DNA from: Dicaeum eximium
Lineage: Eukaryota; Chordata; Aves; Passeriformes; Dicaeidae
Direction of reading: 5' to 3'
NCBI GenBank assembly: GCA_013396995.1
Contig: VWZP01007350.1
Location: 418,248-482,247 of the forward strand
Length of the DNA: 64,000 nucleotides
Positions 49,411 through 62,702 of this stretch are shown one piece after another. A model generated the notes under the pieces. That model did not search any database, was not told the DNA's origin, and worked only from the letters and a program-made list of their open reading frames with translations. Position 1 is the first letter of the stretch; each line of letters opens with the position of its first letter. Made by a program: the position numbers and the translations under genes.

Positions 49411-52400
49411 TCCCATACCATCACAAAACAAGGTATCTGTTCTATGCTTTCCATCATAGTGCTCTCACATTGGCCTCTCCTGACTTTGTATCAGGGCCTG
49501 AGGAAAACAAAGCAACTCACCAACAAAAGTCACCTAGTCACTCTTCACTTTATTTATAAATTTTCAGAGTTTATAAATAAATATCCTATTTGTTAACCTT
49601 CACTGAGCTGAACTCTGCATTCTACCAAAGGCAGAAACTCGATCCAAGGAACCCTTCTGTGTCAACTGGCTTAATTTTGGTCAGAATTGCAATGGCCATG
49701 TATAGAAGAGTCACATAAAATGCATGCATTTTAAATACCAGCAATGCTGCAGCTTCAGATGAGACAAAGCACACTAAAAACAAATCCTCGCATTTCTGAA
49801 GGGTTTATATTTCACCTACTATCACACGACTCTAGATTTGTGACGTAACTGTTTTAGAATGCCTTCTTTTCCTTAACACTGTCATTTTGCAGATTTAAAA
49901 GTCTAGGGCTTTGTCCTAACAAAACTTCTCATATTTGCCCTAACAAACATCGCAGTTCTGAAGCTTTAAACTTCAGGTGAATAAAAATCAGTCCCAGTTT
50001 GGAAATAAAATTTAGGAAAATGTCTTTCAATGTCCAAGGATTACAAAAGCAGCCCTTAGAAGAGGTTTCACCTAATCCGGGAGTAAACAAATTCCATCCA
50101 TTTCCTTCATTCATGTACCAGAAACTGCTTTCAGCTGCTTCCACTGTCCCTACTGCTACATTTATGTACACTGGGATTTTCCTTGTGTTTACATAAAATT
50201 CCTAATTATTTTGCCATGGAGATTAAATTCCTTTCTTCACCAACATGGAAGGTCTGAGATTTTGATAATGCAACCAACTTGGAGGAGAAACCCCCAAAGT
50301 TCAGAAAAATGCCCTTTGTGGTCTTAGCAGCTGCAACTAATGAACCCTTCCTTCACTGCTGATCACTGCTGCTCTGTTCTGCCCACACCGCTATTTGTAC
50401 AGTTACATTGCAAAGTAGAAATGATTTATTTATTTAAGGTCAGAGACACTCTTTATTTTTGTGGGGAGTTGAGGTTTTTGCTTAGTTGTTTTTCTAAAAC
50501 CAGAAACCTTTTAGTTGACTGGTTTGCAGTTTAATCTCAAAAGCTGTTGTAGCAGTGCAATTGAAAAGGCAATGAACTCCTGCACTGAAATGAATGTCTG
50601 GGGGCAGAGAGAGGTGGGAATGTCTAATCTGGCTTCCTTCCCAGAACTGATATGACACAAATATGTTGTTTTCAGTGAAGCAAAATGCTGAGCCTCTAGG
50701 TAAATATTCGCATTTATTTTGGGTAAAAGGGTAGTTTCTAGTCAGGCTAAGTGTCTACTGAAATGTGTAATAATTAAAAGAGGACTTAAAAAGATAGAAA
50801 AGAAACTTTTTTCCCATAAAATACTGCTCTTATCAGTCGCCAGTTTGATTTGAAACAAACTTCAAGGATCTCAGCAATAATAACTCCAGATTTTCAGAGA
50901 GTTTACTAATCCCAGTTTTTCACAGGACTTGGAAAACTGCAGTATTTTTCAGAAATCTGGATCTATAGTAGTTTTAATTTTCAGATAAATATTTAAGGCT
51001 GAATTTTAAAACGGTTTGACAGCTAAAAAAATGGGTTTAAAAGTTGTTTTGAAAAAAACCTCAATTTTCTTTCGAGATTTTTTTCATCTACCCAAATGCA
51101 TGATCTACACAATTAAAAAATACAGCCACAGATGAATTGTAAGAATTATTGTTAAAAAATATACACAGTGTAGCCTCCTGATATGCATCCAGATTTGGAT
51201 AATCTTATTGAGAAAAATTATAACTTATTCTTCCTACTTAAAAACCTGAAAACAATAACCAGGCAAACAAACACTCAAAGATGCATTTAGCATTTCTCAT
51301 CAAACTACTCAAAACAGTGGACAAACAACTACAGGAATCTGAACAAAGATGTCATCATTTTTTATCAGAGAATCAAATAATTAATATTGATTTGTAATTT
51401 TGGTTTTGTAAACATACACACAATTGCATTTTCCCACTAACAACTTCTGGTACAAGTGTAGAACAAACATCAACTACTACAAAGGCTACAGCTCCAAGTG
51501 GAGTCTTTAATGATTCAGTAACATCTTGACACAACTATCTGAAGTGCAATATTGTCAAAATACATAAATCCAGGGGCTTCTCTGCCTTCTCTATACAGCC
51601 TACAGGTATCTTGTAATCACTTGATTTGAATGAAGTCTCAATCTGATGACACATTGAACTCACTGAAGCGAGAGTGCTCCAATCCATTAAGCTTGCTCTA
51701 AAATGCCAGGTGATTATTAATAACTGTTGTTTGTGTTGATCATGGAGTCGAGCCTTTCTGAAAATTCATTTTAATTACTAGAGGAATGGCTGGTTGAGCA
51801 TTTAAGCTCATGAAACGTTGCAGTGCAGAGAGCCACGTGCTGGTGCATGTGCACATTTGCAGCAGTATGAACTTCAGCCATCCCACCTACTCATGGGGCA
51901 TTTTCTGGGATCACCTGCCTCTCTAGGTTCCCTGAGCCCACCTGGAAGCCTTTCCTTTATTTGGAGAACTTTAAGAGTCTCTGCCTTTTCTGGCCCCCAG
52001 ATTTCAGGACTTCTAGCAAATGGTTTATGTTAGAGATTGTTGTTTTTTGCATTAGATTTGAAAGCAGACAAGGGCATTAAAAATGTGCAGTGGATCACTG
52101 GCAGCCAGACACAGGCAGTATTGATACATAAACATTCCCATAGAAAACCAAATTAAAATCGATATAATGTGGGCTTATTGATGGTATCAGTCAGGATCTC
52201 TTATTACACATCTATCTGTGCATCTGATATTGCTCATGAAAATTTGCCATCAGTGTCACTCTGGTCTAGCTCCCATCACCTTCACTGAAAATAGCTGTGG
52301 ACTATGCTGAGGAAAAAAAGAGGTCTTACTGCATCAAAGAGAACTTGTCTGGATCAGAAAAAAATAAAGGTCTTCTAATCTAGGCTTATTTTAATATACA

Positions 52401-54094
52401 GCTAAACAAGCAATTCTCTTTAAATGGAATTCATTCATTATCTATTTCTGGCAAAACCATAAAAGAGAAATAAAAAGGTGGTAAGGCCATAACCAGGAGT
52501 ACTTGGGCTCTGCCCTGAGTGAGGAAATACAGAAATCCTGAAAACCAGATAAAGAGAATCAAGCCAACATGTTTTTATGCCTGTCAGCCAAGTATTTATA
52601 CATTTTCCACCTAAGGTGATGAATCTATAACCTCAAAGTGTAGCACAGTGTAACCATATTCTATTTCCATACAACAAAATCTTTGAACTTAGGCTGAACT
52701 CTGTTCAGGAGTTTTCTACTGAGAAAAGAAACTCCATTTGCATCGATCCTCCTAGCAGCTATTCTCTCCAGAGCAATGGGTTGTGCATCCTTGGTAGGCC
52801 TAGAAAGACAACTTTTTTCCTACATGGTGTTTACATAAACAGAATGAGCTGTAAATTTCCAAGACCACAGATGATTTCTTAATGAGCTTGCCTTCAAAAC
52901 ACCTGTTTTGACAGGTAGCAATGCTTCCAGTAATTCCATATCAGCTGTCTATCAGAATATTTTATATTGAATAAGTGATTTCCCCTACATATTTACTCTA
53001 ACATCAGACACAAAATGCTGACAATTTTCTTATGTGAAACCAAACTGGCTCCTGACTTACATCTACAGCAATAACTGAAATTAAAGGAACAAAAACCACT
53101 GGTTTTAACTGTAGTTATATTAATAGCAAAACATTCAATCTATATAAATAATTTAAATTTGATTTTTATTTGTACATTTTAAAAACTTCCAAAAGAAAAG
53201 CTGACTCTTTTTGGGCATAATTTGATATTTTTCTCTGCTGCATTGGATGTATACATACATACTTAAGTCAGTGGTTTTACATGATGACTTTATGCTTACT
53301 TTATTTCTAATGTTTAGCTATATTATCTTAGAAAATACATAGGAAATGTGCTTTCCAAGTCTGGATAAGGATGGAGTTTTTAAGTTTATATGTATCAATA
53401 ATATTCAGATAGAAAGTGGAATCTGCTTAAGATAAACAACACGAGCAATTTGAAATTTTATTTGTTAAATAAAGTTGTTTTAAATATATCTGGTTCCTTA
53501 GAAACTTTAAGTATTAATACACTAATTTTCAGTGTTAATGCAATTTAAGTAACATGAGTATTTTTCTTCATTTAGTGATTTAAACATATTACTTCATTCT
53601 TCCAGGACTTTAGTACACAGATTGTAAAATGCAGGGGAATAGTTGCTGCTTTTTCTATTCTCCCAATTGGATTTTAATTTTGCAATGAATTAATTATAAA
53701 CTACCCAAAAAAACCTCATAACACTAAAATATTCACACGCACGGGGAAGGCAGCGTTTCTATCAACAGCTGGCTTAAGATTTCAACAAAATAATTCCAGA
53801 AAATAACTTTGGCAGAATATCTAGGCAGCTTTTACTATTTTCAAAGAAAAATAGCTTTAATATTTTGAAGCAAATATAGTCATTATATAGATTAGTTTAA
53901 ATTCTGTGTGTATATAACACATTTTTTTAAACTACTAAATACATGTTGAAAAAGTCAATTAAGATGGAAACAGATGTCTTTTTTATCTACCCTCAAATGA
54001 AAAATATAACATCTGACTGTGTACTCCTAAATCTTGGAGGGATATCCAAAACTGGATTTGAACATTATGAACTGTGACAAACCCATTGGTCAAA

Positions 54095-54265
54095 AATTAA
54101 ATCCATGAAGTGCAATAATTAATATCTTGTATTTACAAAGATAGTCTTTCATCTCAAAGATTCCTGAAGCACTTTGCACATACATCTGAAATATATCTTC
54201 ACAAACCTTGAGATTCACGCAAGAGCTTAAAGAAATCCTGTAAAAATTAGCCACTTATCCAGCAT
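54095..54265. mobile_element. Probable ancient L3/CR1-type 3' relic
   Basis: tctttcatctcaaagattcc followed by gaagcactttgcacatacat resembles the L3-type segment 'cctttcatctcaaag...gcgctttacaaa'. Upstream, ttgtatttacaaag also fits. It is decayed and non-coding. Confidence 0.42.
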
Positions 54266-55192
54266 CTCTTTTTCACCACATAACTATCAGCTACTTCTTC
54301 AACAATTCTGAAAAGCAAATTCAAAAACTCTCTTCCACTAGCAGCACAGGAAATTAAAAGCATCTCACAAATTACTCCAGTCCCTGCTACAACTTCAAAT
54401 TTCTCTGGGGCCACCTGACAAACCCTTCTTTGATCTTCCCTTCCTCTTGTAAACCACATAGCCCTTAGTCCTCAAATTAAAAACATACAGCTTTTTCATC
54501 TCCAGTCTCTGCAATGGTAGCTGATGCTAACATTGATTCTGTGCCTTATGGCATTGCCAGCTTTATATTGCTCCTATTACACAATGATTTACAAAATTGT
54601 TCAGTGGAAAGACACTTCTCTATCTTTATTTGTGTGTGGTGATTCCACTGCACTTGTAGATTGAAAAGTTCTGACTGATTGGTGGGGATCATTTATCAGT
54701 CATCTGCTTACCCTGTATCTGCTTCTTTAAGAAAGTAAAGTGAGCCAGAGATTCGTGGATTTTATAATTTACCAGTGGACAAATGGGTTACAATGCATAT
54801 TGTTCTTGCAAAGGACTCTATTACACTCTGTACATACAGCAGTTGTCACTCTGTCCTTTCCTCTGTCCATCAAGTCTAGAAGCTCATCTCCTGCCATGGC
54901 CAAACACCTCATCATTCATCAAACACCTCAGATAATTACACAGTAAGCAACACTTTCCTTCAGAAAAGAAAGAAAATCCCTGCAGCAGGTGAAATCTGCT
55001 TATAGTTGTCTCACCAATTCTAATGACAATGTAGATTTTAGTCAGGATGGTTTTCAATCTATTACCATCTGAATATAAAATTTAGGACAGTCATGGCTTC
55101 ACATCCACCTGCAGCCAAGTGCCACACCACTCACCAGCAGAATTGGGGGGAGAATAGAAAGGGTAAAAGCTTGTGGGTAGAGATAAAGGCAC

Positions 55193-55198
55193 TTTAAT
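55193..55198 (-). terminator. LTR poly(A) signal ATTAAA
   Basis: tttaat on the + strand is ATTAAA on the minus strand. It is about 175 bp downstream of the LTR TATA box and followed by a T-rich stretch, the expected arrangement for the end of R in a retroviral LTR. Confidence 0.6.
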
Positions 55199-55370
55199 GG
55201 GGAAAGCAAAAGCTGCATACATAAGCAAAGCACAACAAGGAATTAATTCTGCCTCCCATGCGCAGGAAAGTGTTCAGCCACATCCAGGAAGGCAGAGCCC
55301 CATCACATGTAATGGTGACTTGGGAGGACAAGCACTGTAACTCCAGATGTTCCCTCCTTTTTCCCACCAC

Positions 55371-55378
55371 TTTATATA
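55371..55378 (-). promoter_or_regulatory. LTR TATA box
   Basis: tttatata on the + strand is TATATAAA on the minus strand. It sits where the core promoter of this LTR family lies, downstream of a CRE/AP-1-like tgacatca in the same orientation (about 55387-55394). Confidence 0.6.
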
Positions 55379-55424
55379 CAGAGCATGATGTCACATGGTC
55401 TGGAACGTCCCTTTGGTCACTTTA

Positions 55425-58215
55425 GATTTTTTTACTTTATATTTCTTTTATTTCTTTTTAAAATTCCACTGAGATACTTAATAACATTAGGTCCTTACAA
55501 AGTAATGATTCAAGTTTTTGAAAGAATTTAATCAGAGTTGTGACAAAACCGACCAAACACAACAACCAATCGTTAGGCTTTCTGTAGTTCTGTAATTTTT
55601 GTCATGATCCCACATTTCCCCAAAACCCTCTGGGCTCAGGACTAATGCAAGAGTTGCAGATATCTTTTTTGAATCTCGCAGTGATGAACCAAATGTTATT
55701 TTGCTTTTTTAGTATTTGACTTTCCAACTCAGGTCAGTGCTCTAACATCAGTCAGACTCAAGAGGGTAACTGGAAGTGACATAATTTGCAAAATATACCC
55801 TGCAACACAATGAAAATGATGTAGTTAAATAAAAACAAACAGTCTGCTGGGTAATTGGGAGCTGAACTAATTTATTACAAATTGAATGACTCCACAGATC
55901 TTGTAAAATGCAGCTTTTGAGAATAACTAGCAAATACAAAGGCATCATCGCTATGTGCAGTGTGCTATGTACTCCCTCCTCAGGGTAAGGGTACACTGGG
56001 ATCATCAAAAGACTCACAAAGGAGCTCCAAACTTTGTTTCCTACCTTGATCTACCCAGTTCCTGAGGAGACCCCATCAAAAGGGCAGCAGTAGCAGGGCT
56101 ACCTTTTCCTGGCCTCAAAGGGCTGTTCCAGCAGCTGAAGCTTGCTGAAAGGTCAGGAAAAAATCTGGTCTGCCCCTGCTCTGTGCATGAAAGGGTAGAG
56201 AAGTGGTGCTGGGAGAGACTACTCTGGCATTTATTAACTGGAATATGCTCTTATGCTCAGGACATCCTCTATTGGTCCATTAAACTGACCACAAGGAAAT
56301 CATTCCACATATACAGCTCTAGAAATCAATTGCATATTCCAACTTGATTAAAATTCAGATAGTTTTTATACAACAAACTGTTGACATTGCCGTTTCCTTA
56401 TTACCCTAGCAAAATGGTTTTCATTTATAACTCTGTTTGGAATGAATTTTCACCTTGAAAACTATAACCAGTTTCAAACCAGAACAAGTAACTTACAAAC
56501 AGCTACAAACACACAAAAAGATGACAAAGTCTGCTGACAGAGTCAAGTCTTAATGGAATGAAAAGGTAACAGAAAACAAACCAAAAGAACTCAAAATTTT
56601 GGTGACATTCTGTTGAATACCAGGGCAGAAGTTGTACTGCCAAAGAAATGTTTGTCAAATGATAATAATGGAACAAAAAGAAGCCACGAGTCAAATGAAA
56701 CTACTGGCAAAATGATGACAGATTTGTGCCATGGAATATTTTAATATAAACACCAAGCTATTTACAAAAAGCTAACAATGAACTAATGATACAATGGAGA
56801 AGGAATGCAATGCTGAGACATTAAGCAACCATTCAAGAACAGGCTCCTGTATCATGCTGAAGTTTTCATTTAGAAAACATTTAGATTTTGTTCCAGCCAA
56901 GTAAATTTCACACAACTTTATGCAGGTGTTTAAGACACCTACTATTTTTCACACACGTGATATAGAAGTAAAAACATGGGTTGGCAGGCAGAACCCCTAA
57001 CTAAAATGCAGATTTAATTTTTCTCAACACCAGTTCACATGCTAGCTCTGATATTTAAGCTCCCCTTTGAAGTCAGTATATTTATTTAGTAGTTGGTAAT
57101 TCTGATTTAATATGCAAATGACACTGAGATCTGGCCTGAAAACCAATAATATTCTAGTCCCATTCATAGTCCATACCCAGGGAAAATAATGTGTCATAAA
57201 GGAACGAGAAAGAGTCCTAGATTAGGGTACAAAAAGAATGCTGTACTTCAGTTGTTAAATGGTTAACAGAAATGTTAACAGAAATCTGCTATGGTAATTT
57301 CGTTACAACAGTTCAAGGGATTTTATTTACATTTTTTTCTTGCTACTGTAGCAACACCATTAACTATGAAGACACTTAAGACCTGCATCTTAGTGTGAAT
57401 AGGCTACAATGCAGACTATTGCATGCTACCTTTCTTTAAAATTTTCCAACACTAAAAAAGGCAAATTTGTCATCCATCCTTTAATCTTTTTTGATCAAAT
57501 TCAGATATGGTTTATGCAGGTTGAACTGTATCTTTTGAGAAAAAGTTAGTTTCATTTCCTATGGTACTGGGCTTAGAAAGATACCAGCTTGAGTTGTTGC
57601 ATTCGGAAAAAACCTCTGCATTCAGCAGAAGACGAGGGGGAGAAAATAGAATAGGCACCAGCTGAAATCCAGTGACAGATAGAAACCAGAAGGACTAAAC
57701 CTTTTGATCAGCAGTTTCACTTGCTGAAAAGAAAAAAAAAAAGTGTGAGAAGCTCTCAAAATTTTTTTACTGCTTTCCAGTGTTTCTCAAAGTTATATGA
57801 TGCATCTCAGCAAAGGCCTGCTTTAGAGAATGACAATGTTTACAGCTAGATGAAAGGTGGCAACACCACAGAAGCATAATTGTGTGAGTCAGAAAAACAT
57901 TTTGGATTCACTGTTTACTTGCCCTGCACGTATTTATCTCTGTATGAACAAATCTGATTTCAATGATGACAAAGGACATGCATTTGAGGCCCACACTGGT
58001 ATTCATTCCATGAGGAAATAAACTTGGTTTTGGTGCCAGCAGCTGCCTACTTCAAGAAACCCTTAAAACTTACATAATCCTGTCATATTTCTTCTTTTCA
58101 AAGGGAAAAAAACATCCAACATATTCATAAGTTCACCACACTCTGTCAAAAGCATAATAAATTGATCTCATTCTCCCCCCTCTTTGTTAGCCACACTTAA
58201 CCAGTCATAGCACAA
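55425..58215. other. Non-coding stretch, nothing recognised
   Basis: A+T-rich DNA after the LTR. Small open frames (55748-56017 minus, 89 codons; 56503-56694 minus, 63 codons) have no recognisable domain. An octamer-like atgcaaat occurs at 57113-57120. Confidence 0.5.
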
Positions 58216-58219
58216 AAAT

Positions 58220-58233
58220 ATTGCCATGGCAAC
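58220..58233. promoter_or_regulatory. RFX X-box palindrome
   Basis: ATTGCCATGGCAAC contains the perfect palindrome TTGCCATGGCAA and differs from the symmetric RFX X-box at one position. It lies about 260 bp upstream of the microexon-like segment at 58482. Confidence 0.35.
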
Positions 58234-58481
58234 ATACAGTGATAGCAACAACAAATAGCAAAGGCATGGAGAGAACATCATTTATGTACAGTCCACAGGC
58301 TTTTACTCAATTGAAGCATTGCAGAGAGATTCTGAAAAACAAATTAAAATTAGCAAATTTACAGTAGCGAAAGAGAGGAAAAGAACTCGGGAATCTTTGA
58401 AAGAATACTCTTCTCAGACTCTTTCCATCTTTATGCACTTGTAACCCCATTTCTCTCCTTCTCCCCTGCTATGGAATGCAG

Positions 58482-58504
58482 GAACCTTCTGTATCTGCCA
58501 CCTG
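58482..58504 (+). other. Possible 23-nt microexon
   Basis: A long C/T-rich tract (58447-58469, including ttctctccttctcccctgct) precedes an AG at 58480-58481. The 23-nt segment gaaccttctgtatctgcc...acctg ends at a strong gtaagt donor (GT at 58505-58506). The long pyrimidine tract is typical of neuronal microexons in vertebrates, but the length (23) is not a multiple of 3, and no host transcript is known from the sequence. Confidence 0.2.
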
Positions 58505-58509
58505 GTAAG

Positions 58510-61500
58510 TAAATCAAGAGTGTTCAGGATGTTGTATGCTTTCCAAAAAACTGGAAATGCATTTAGTTGTGAAACTATAACATCTAGGTGAGAAAATCAT
58601 GCCTGCAGAAAGCAACATAGTAACTGATATTTTTATGTAGAAAACAGATCTGCCCAAGAACTGATATGCTAGAGGGCAAGGCAAATTCTAGTGAGATTTA
58701 TGCATTTTATAACCCAAATGTAAGTCAGACAACCAATTTCTGACAAGCCATGATGGCAGCTTGGAGGATTGCTTTCACTGTTGCTATTCAAGGAGAAAAA
58801 ACCCGATGTTTGATCTTAATGAAGACCTTCTGAAATCAGACAGGTCTTAATGGATATAAAAATAGCAGTAGAGCAAAAAAAAATAGGAAAATAAATTCAA
58901 AGACAGCTTCATAGCTTTATCAGGAACTATCTCCATCAGGGTGCAGATGCACAAAGGTGACACAGATATTGGTAGCATCAGGTTAGCACGAGATAACAAA
59001 CCAGTACATTTGGATGTCTCGGTACAGATTTCAGGACAGCAAAGCTCTGCTTGTGTTCGGAATGTAATACCCTGCACACACCTGATATCTCCCAGCACAG
59101 ATTGCTGAATGACTGCGGGGCCTGTAAGGGTCAATTTGGCACAGAGGCCTTTATAGGAATATTAATTGCAATGGTGGTTTCTATGTAAGTCAACAATCTC
59201 ACTGCTGTCATTGAATATAAATAAAGTAATGCCCAAAGTATTCCAATAACTAACAGACTGGAACCTAGTTCTGTTGCCATTCCCATTATTTTTACAACTC
59301 TAAAACTTTCAGGATATAAACTACTCTGTTTTAACCAAAGAAGATCACACTGAAATTCTTCTTATTAGTCTTGGGTCTGAACATCAATAGAGAAGAAACA
59401 CCTGACACCAAAGCCAAGTCTACTACTTAGGGATATTCAGAAGTCATGCAGTTCCCAAAACCAACAGAAATCTTTCTCCCTCTCTCACTTATTTGCTTGC
59501 TATGGAGAATAATGATTTCTCCGTGGGTGGAATTATGATGTTGGACTTGGCAATGCAGTGAAAACATCACACTGTTTATAATGAAGGCCCAAAGTGTTGT
59601 TTCTATTATTGGTAGCTGGTTATGTCACCAGAATGTTCTCACATGTCAAGAGCAGGGGTCCCCACTGCTGATTATAAATAAAATCATTAGCAGTCAGAAT
59701 TTGGATTTAAAATTAAAGAAGAAGCAGGTAACTAACTCTTGGACCTCCAAATAACAGAATGCATCTATTATCTGGGATCACTTAGCTGTGAAAAGCAAGT
59801 GAAAGTTCCATCAAAACTAGAGGGAGGAGAAACCCAACTTGCATACAAAAAAAACTAGCTGTGGGAATGAGAAAGAAAGGCAGGAATGAGAAAACTGAGA
59901 GGGGAGCTTGAATGGAGAACAAAGGATTACTTAAATTCCTTCACTATAAAGTTAAAAGTAGTAGAGAGACCGAGTGAATTCCAGATCCTTGAAAATCAAA
60001 TTCAGTTCCTAAAGTACAAGCGCAGATGGCTGACTGATGTAAATAAATGCACCTTCAGTGGTCCAGAGGGAACAGTATCAATGTATACCAGCTGAGGTTT
60101 TGGCAAATCCACCTTCTGAGATTCAATCAACACTCACAGGGTCTCAGGTCAGTGGACAAAGATTTTTAAGATACATTCCCCACCTAATGTGAAGACAAAT
60201 AGATAAAATTACCATTTTTGAGGTAATGAGGAGATCATTGCTCACCACAATCATTCTTCATTTCATTTTTCATGCTAGAAAATTCTACCTATTAACATCA
60301 CTAAACCCATATTTTGGCAGACTCCACTGAATCTTGCCTGCCAACTTCTTTCTGTGACTTACCAAATAAGTTATGTACATGGTACTACAGAATGAATTTC
60401 AGATAATTATTGGCCTCCAAGAAGTACAGTTGATGTGAATTATTTTAAGAAAGAAATTATGATCTGCATCAACAGGCCTATAATAAGGCATCTTCTCAAT
60501 GCATTAGTACCAGAGATCTGTCATTTATGTCTTGTGTGTAGGTCTAATGTTGGCTTGAAGTAGCAATTACGAGCAGAAGGAGTATTTCAGTCTCACACGT
60601 TGATTTAGCTCTTGGACTGTGCCCTGAGAATGCAAATTCGGCTACTGTTTGAGTGAATGACATTTGTGCAACTGGTAAAAATGCACATGTAACTGAACAA
60701 AAAGCATTAACTTCTGTCAAGGTGACAACAATTAATTAAGAACAACAAGTAGGTAAGACACTGAAACCAACAAGTCCTGTGTTTCCCAGGCCTTATGCGC
60801 TCAGAGAAGCCTAATAACTTGATCAAGGATGTGATGGATGGCAAAGCGCTATCAGGGTCAGCTCTCTGCCAGCTCCCACCAGCACAGCTGATCATTCCCC
60901 AGAAGAGAAACCACTCTGTGTAATGTATTTCTCTGCACAGGATGATGTTTATTTCTCTAAGTTTAGATTTTTAGACAAAGCGAACACAGAGTGGAAAACA
61001 GGGAAAATAAGAACTATTATGCATAACAGGTGAAAGGTGATGAGAGAATAAAAGCACCTTTAGCTCCTAAAGGTAGTTGTTTGTTGGGTTTTTTTCACTT
61101 TCTTGTCTCTGTCATCACCAATAAAAATGCATTTCCTGAAGAGAAGTGAGTAAAATGTAGGGAACATAGCAAACCATTGCAAGCATTCTCCATGACAATG
61201 CTTCCAGGTAATGAAATACGACACTAATTTTAATTCAAGGCATAAGTCACAATAACCAGAAGACATACTGGACATCTGAAAAAAATTCCAAAGCTGAGCA
61301 AAATACTTGCTTTGATATTTATAGTAGAAGTAGAAACATTTGGTTAAATAAAAATTTTGCTGGAGACAGTTTCATATGGATTATTCTGGAACTATACTAT
61401 TTTTTTAAGAAAAAGTTGCAGCTGTAATACTTAACCATAAGCAAACCACAGTCATTTCAAACATCTAGTACAGATAGCAATGTGAATTGAATACTAGCAA

Positions 61501-61905
61501 CATCTGGTTGGAGACATTTTGTTTCCATAGTTATTCCTATTCAGTTTATTTTAGCATCTTGAGCAGGTGCTAGCCATCTCATTTGGAAATCAATGCCCCT
61601 TATGTAAGAGGCACAACCTGAACTTCCACTGGAATACTAAGTTATGCACAGCTATTTGTGGTTTTTCTCCTTGCACAACCTTAGGAAACACGTTTTGCAT
61701 CACTAGGTAGTGTTAAATTGGACGTATCAAGTAGTAACATGTCTTCACAACACTACTGTGAAGCATTATCACCAGATAAGCTTATAACCTAAATAAAGGC
61801 ATATAACTATCAAAACAACACAGCAAACTTGCTGAGTTCTCTCTTCTGGCTGCTTGAGGGACATTTCAAGTCCTTCATGCCAAAAGCATAGTTTTTATTT
61901 TTCCA
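58510..61905. other. Non-coding stretch, nothing recognised
   Basis: No gene or clear repeat. Open frames are short (58847-59134 minus, 95 codons; 59886-60095 plus, 69 codons; 61060-61275 minus, 71 codons) and without domains. Confidence 0.5.
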
Positions 61906-61906
61906 G

Positions 61907-62113
61907 GTCTCCACGGACACCAAGAAATTAAGTGCTTCTGGAGGCTCAGAAGGAGGGAATGCTACCACCCTAAACCTACAGTATTTGAATTACTGAAGGC
62001 TTTGGAATGTAGGGATACAAGACACCAAGGGAAATACCATCATGAAGGAGTCCACAACTGCTTCATGTACAGACACATGGAGAACCTGTAGGCTCCTGGT
62101 CTGCTCACTCCTG
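61907..62113 (+). other. Possible 207-nt exon of unknown transcript
   Basis: The acceptor side is gtttttatttttccag (AG at 61905-61906) and the donor side is cctg|gtgagtgag (GT at 62114-62115). The interval is G+C-richer than its flanks. One frame is open for about 60 codons before a stop near the 3' end, and the other two are interrupted early. It would fit a non-coding RNA exon or a terminal coding segment. I recognise no protein. Confidence 0.2.
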
Positions 62114-62702
62114 GTGAGTGAGCCCCAGGTGTCTTTCAACTTGGAGGAAAATCCCTATCCTTTTATTGGGCTGTACTTAGTTTTGGGCTGAGCTTGCTTA
62201 GGAACATCCATGTATCTGAATTGTGTGTAGGGCCTAAATTCTGGTCTGGGCCCCTTCTTTAGTTACAGAATAATGAAAGGAAACAAAGATGTGTAATGGG
62301 TTTTGTCCATAATATTGAAGTTGCTTTGGAAGCACATGCTTTAGAAATCCAGCACAAGCAGTTCAAGGCATAAAAATGTCACTGATTTTCAGCTAGGAAT
62401 GTGTAACCTGTGGTGCTATAATTTTGATAATGAAAACATATTAAAAGATATTCAAGAATAAGGCAAATGGGATCTCTGTAATTTCCTTAATAAACCTTAC
62501 TGATGACTTGCAGGAGCATCTACAAGCAGACATTTCAGACATATCATCAGTCTCTGTGCTTTGCTGCACACTTGGGTTTCTTACTGCTTTATTTGAAACA
62601 TTGAGACTAAAGGTTGTTGGGGTTTTTTTCTTAAATACATTTTTCTTTATTTTCTCAGGCTCGAAGTACGATCTATGTAGCAAGAACTAAGCTAATTTTT
62701 GT

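Larger units (their letters stand above)
36810..55085. other. Long non-coding stretch
   Basis: About 18 kb without a supportable gene. The longest open frames are 40235-40621 minus (128 codons), 46300-46641 plus (113 codons), 44808-45131 minus (107) and 48720-49043 minus (107). I recognise none of them. The 48.72-49.02 kb piece is moderately G+C-richer. A poly(T) tract lies at 42658-42675, possible ancient repeats near 48.1, 49.3 and 54.1 kb, and a CRE-like TGACGTAA at 49841-49848. Confidence 0.5.
55090..55420 (-). mobile_element. Endogenous retrovirus solo LTR fragment, minus strand
   Basis: On the minus strand, the order is: ccaaagggacgttccagacc, catgtgacatcatgctctg, a TATA box, a stretch with ggagttacagtgcttgtcc, tgccttcctggatgtggctg, attccttgttgtgctttgct, a poly(A) signal, then the end ctggtgagtggtgtggcact. 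This matches, from memory, the 3' two thirds (promoter, R and U5) of a bird ERV LTR family. It is truncated on its 5' side (+ coordinate about 55420), where sequence turns into plain A+T-rich DNA. No internal retroviral genes lie next to it. Base substitutions are moderate, so it is not a recent insertion. A solo LTR can keep promoter activity. Confidence 0.82.
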
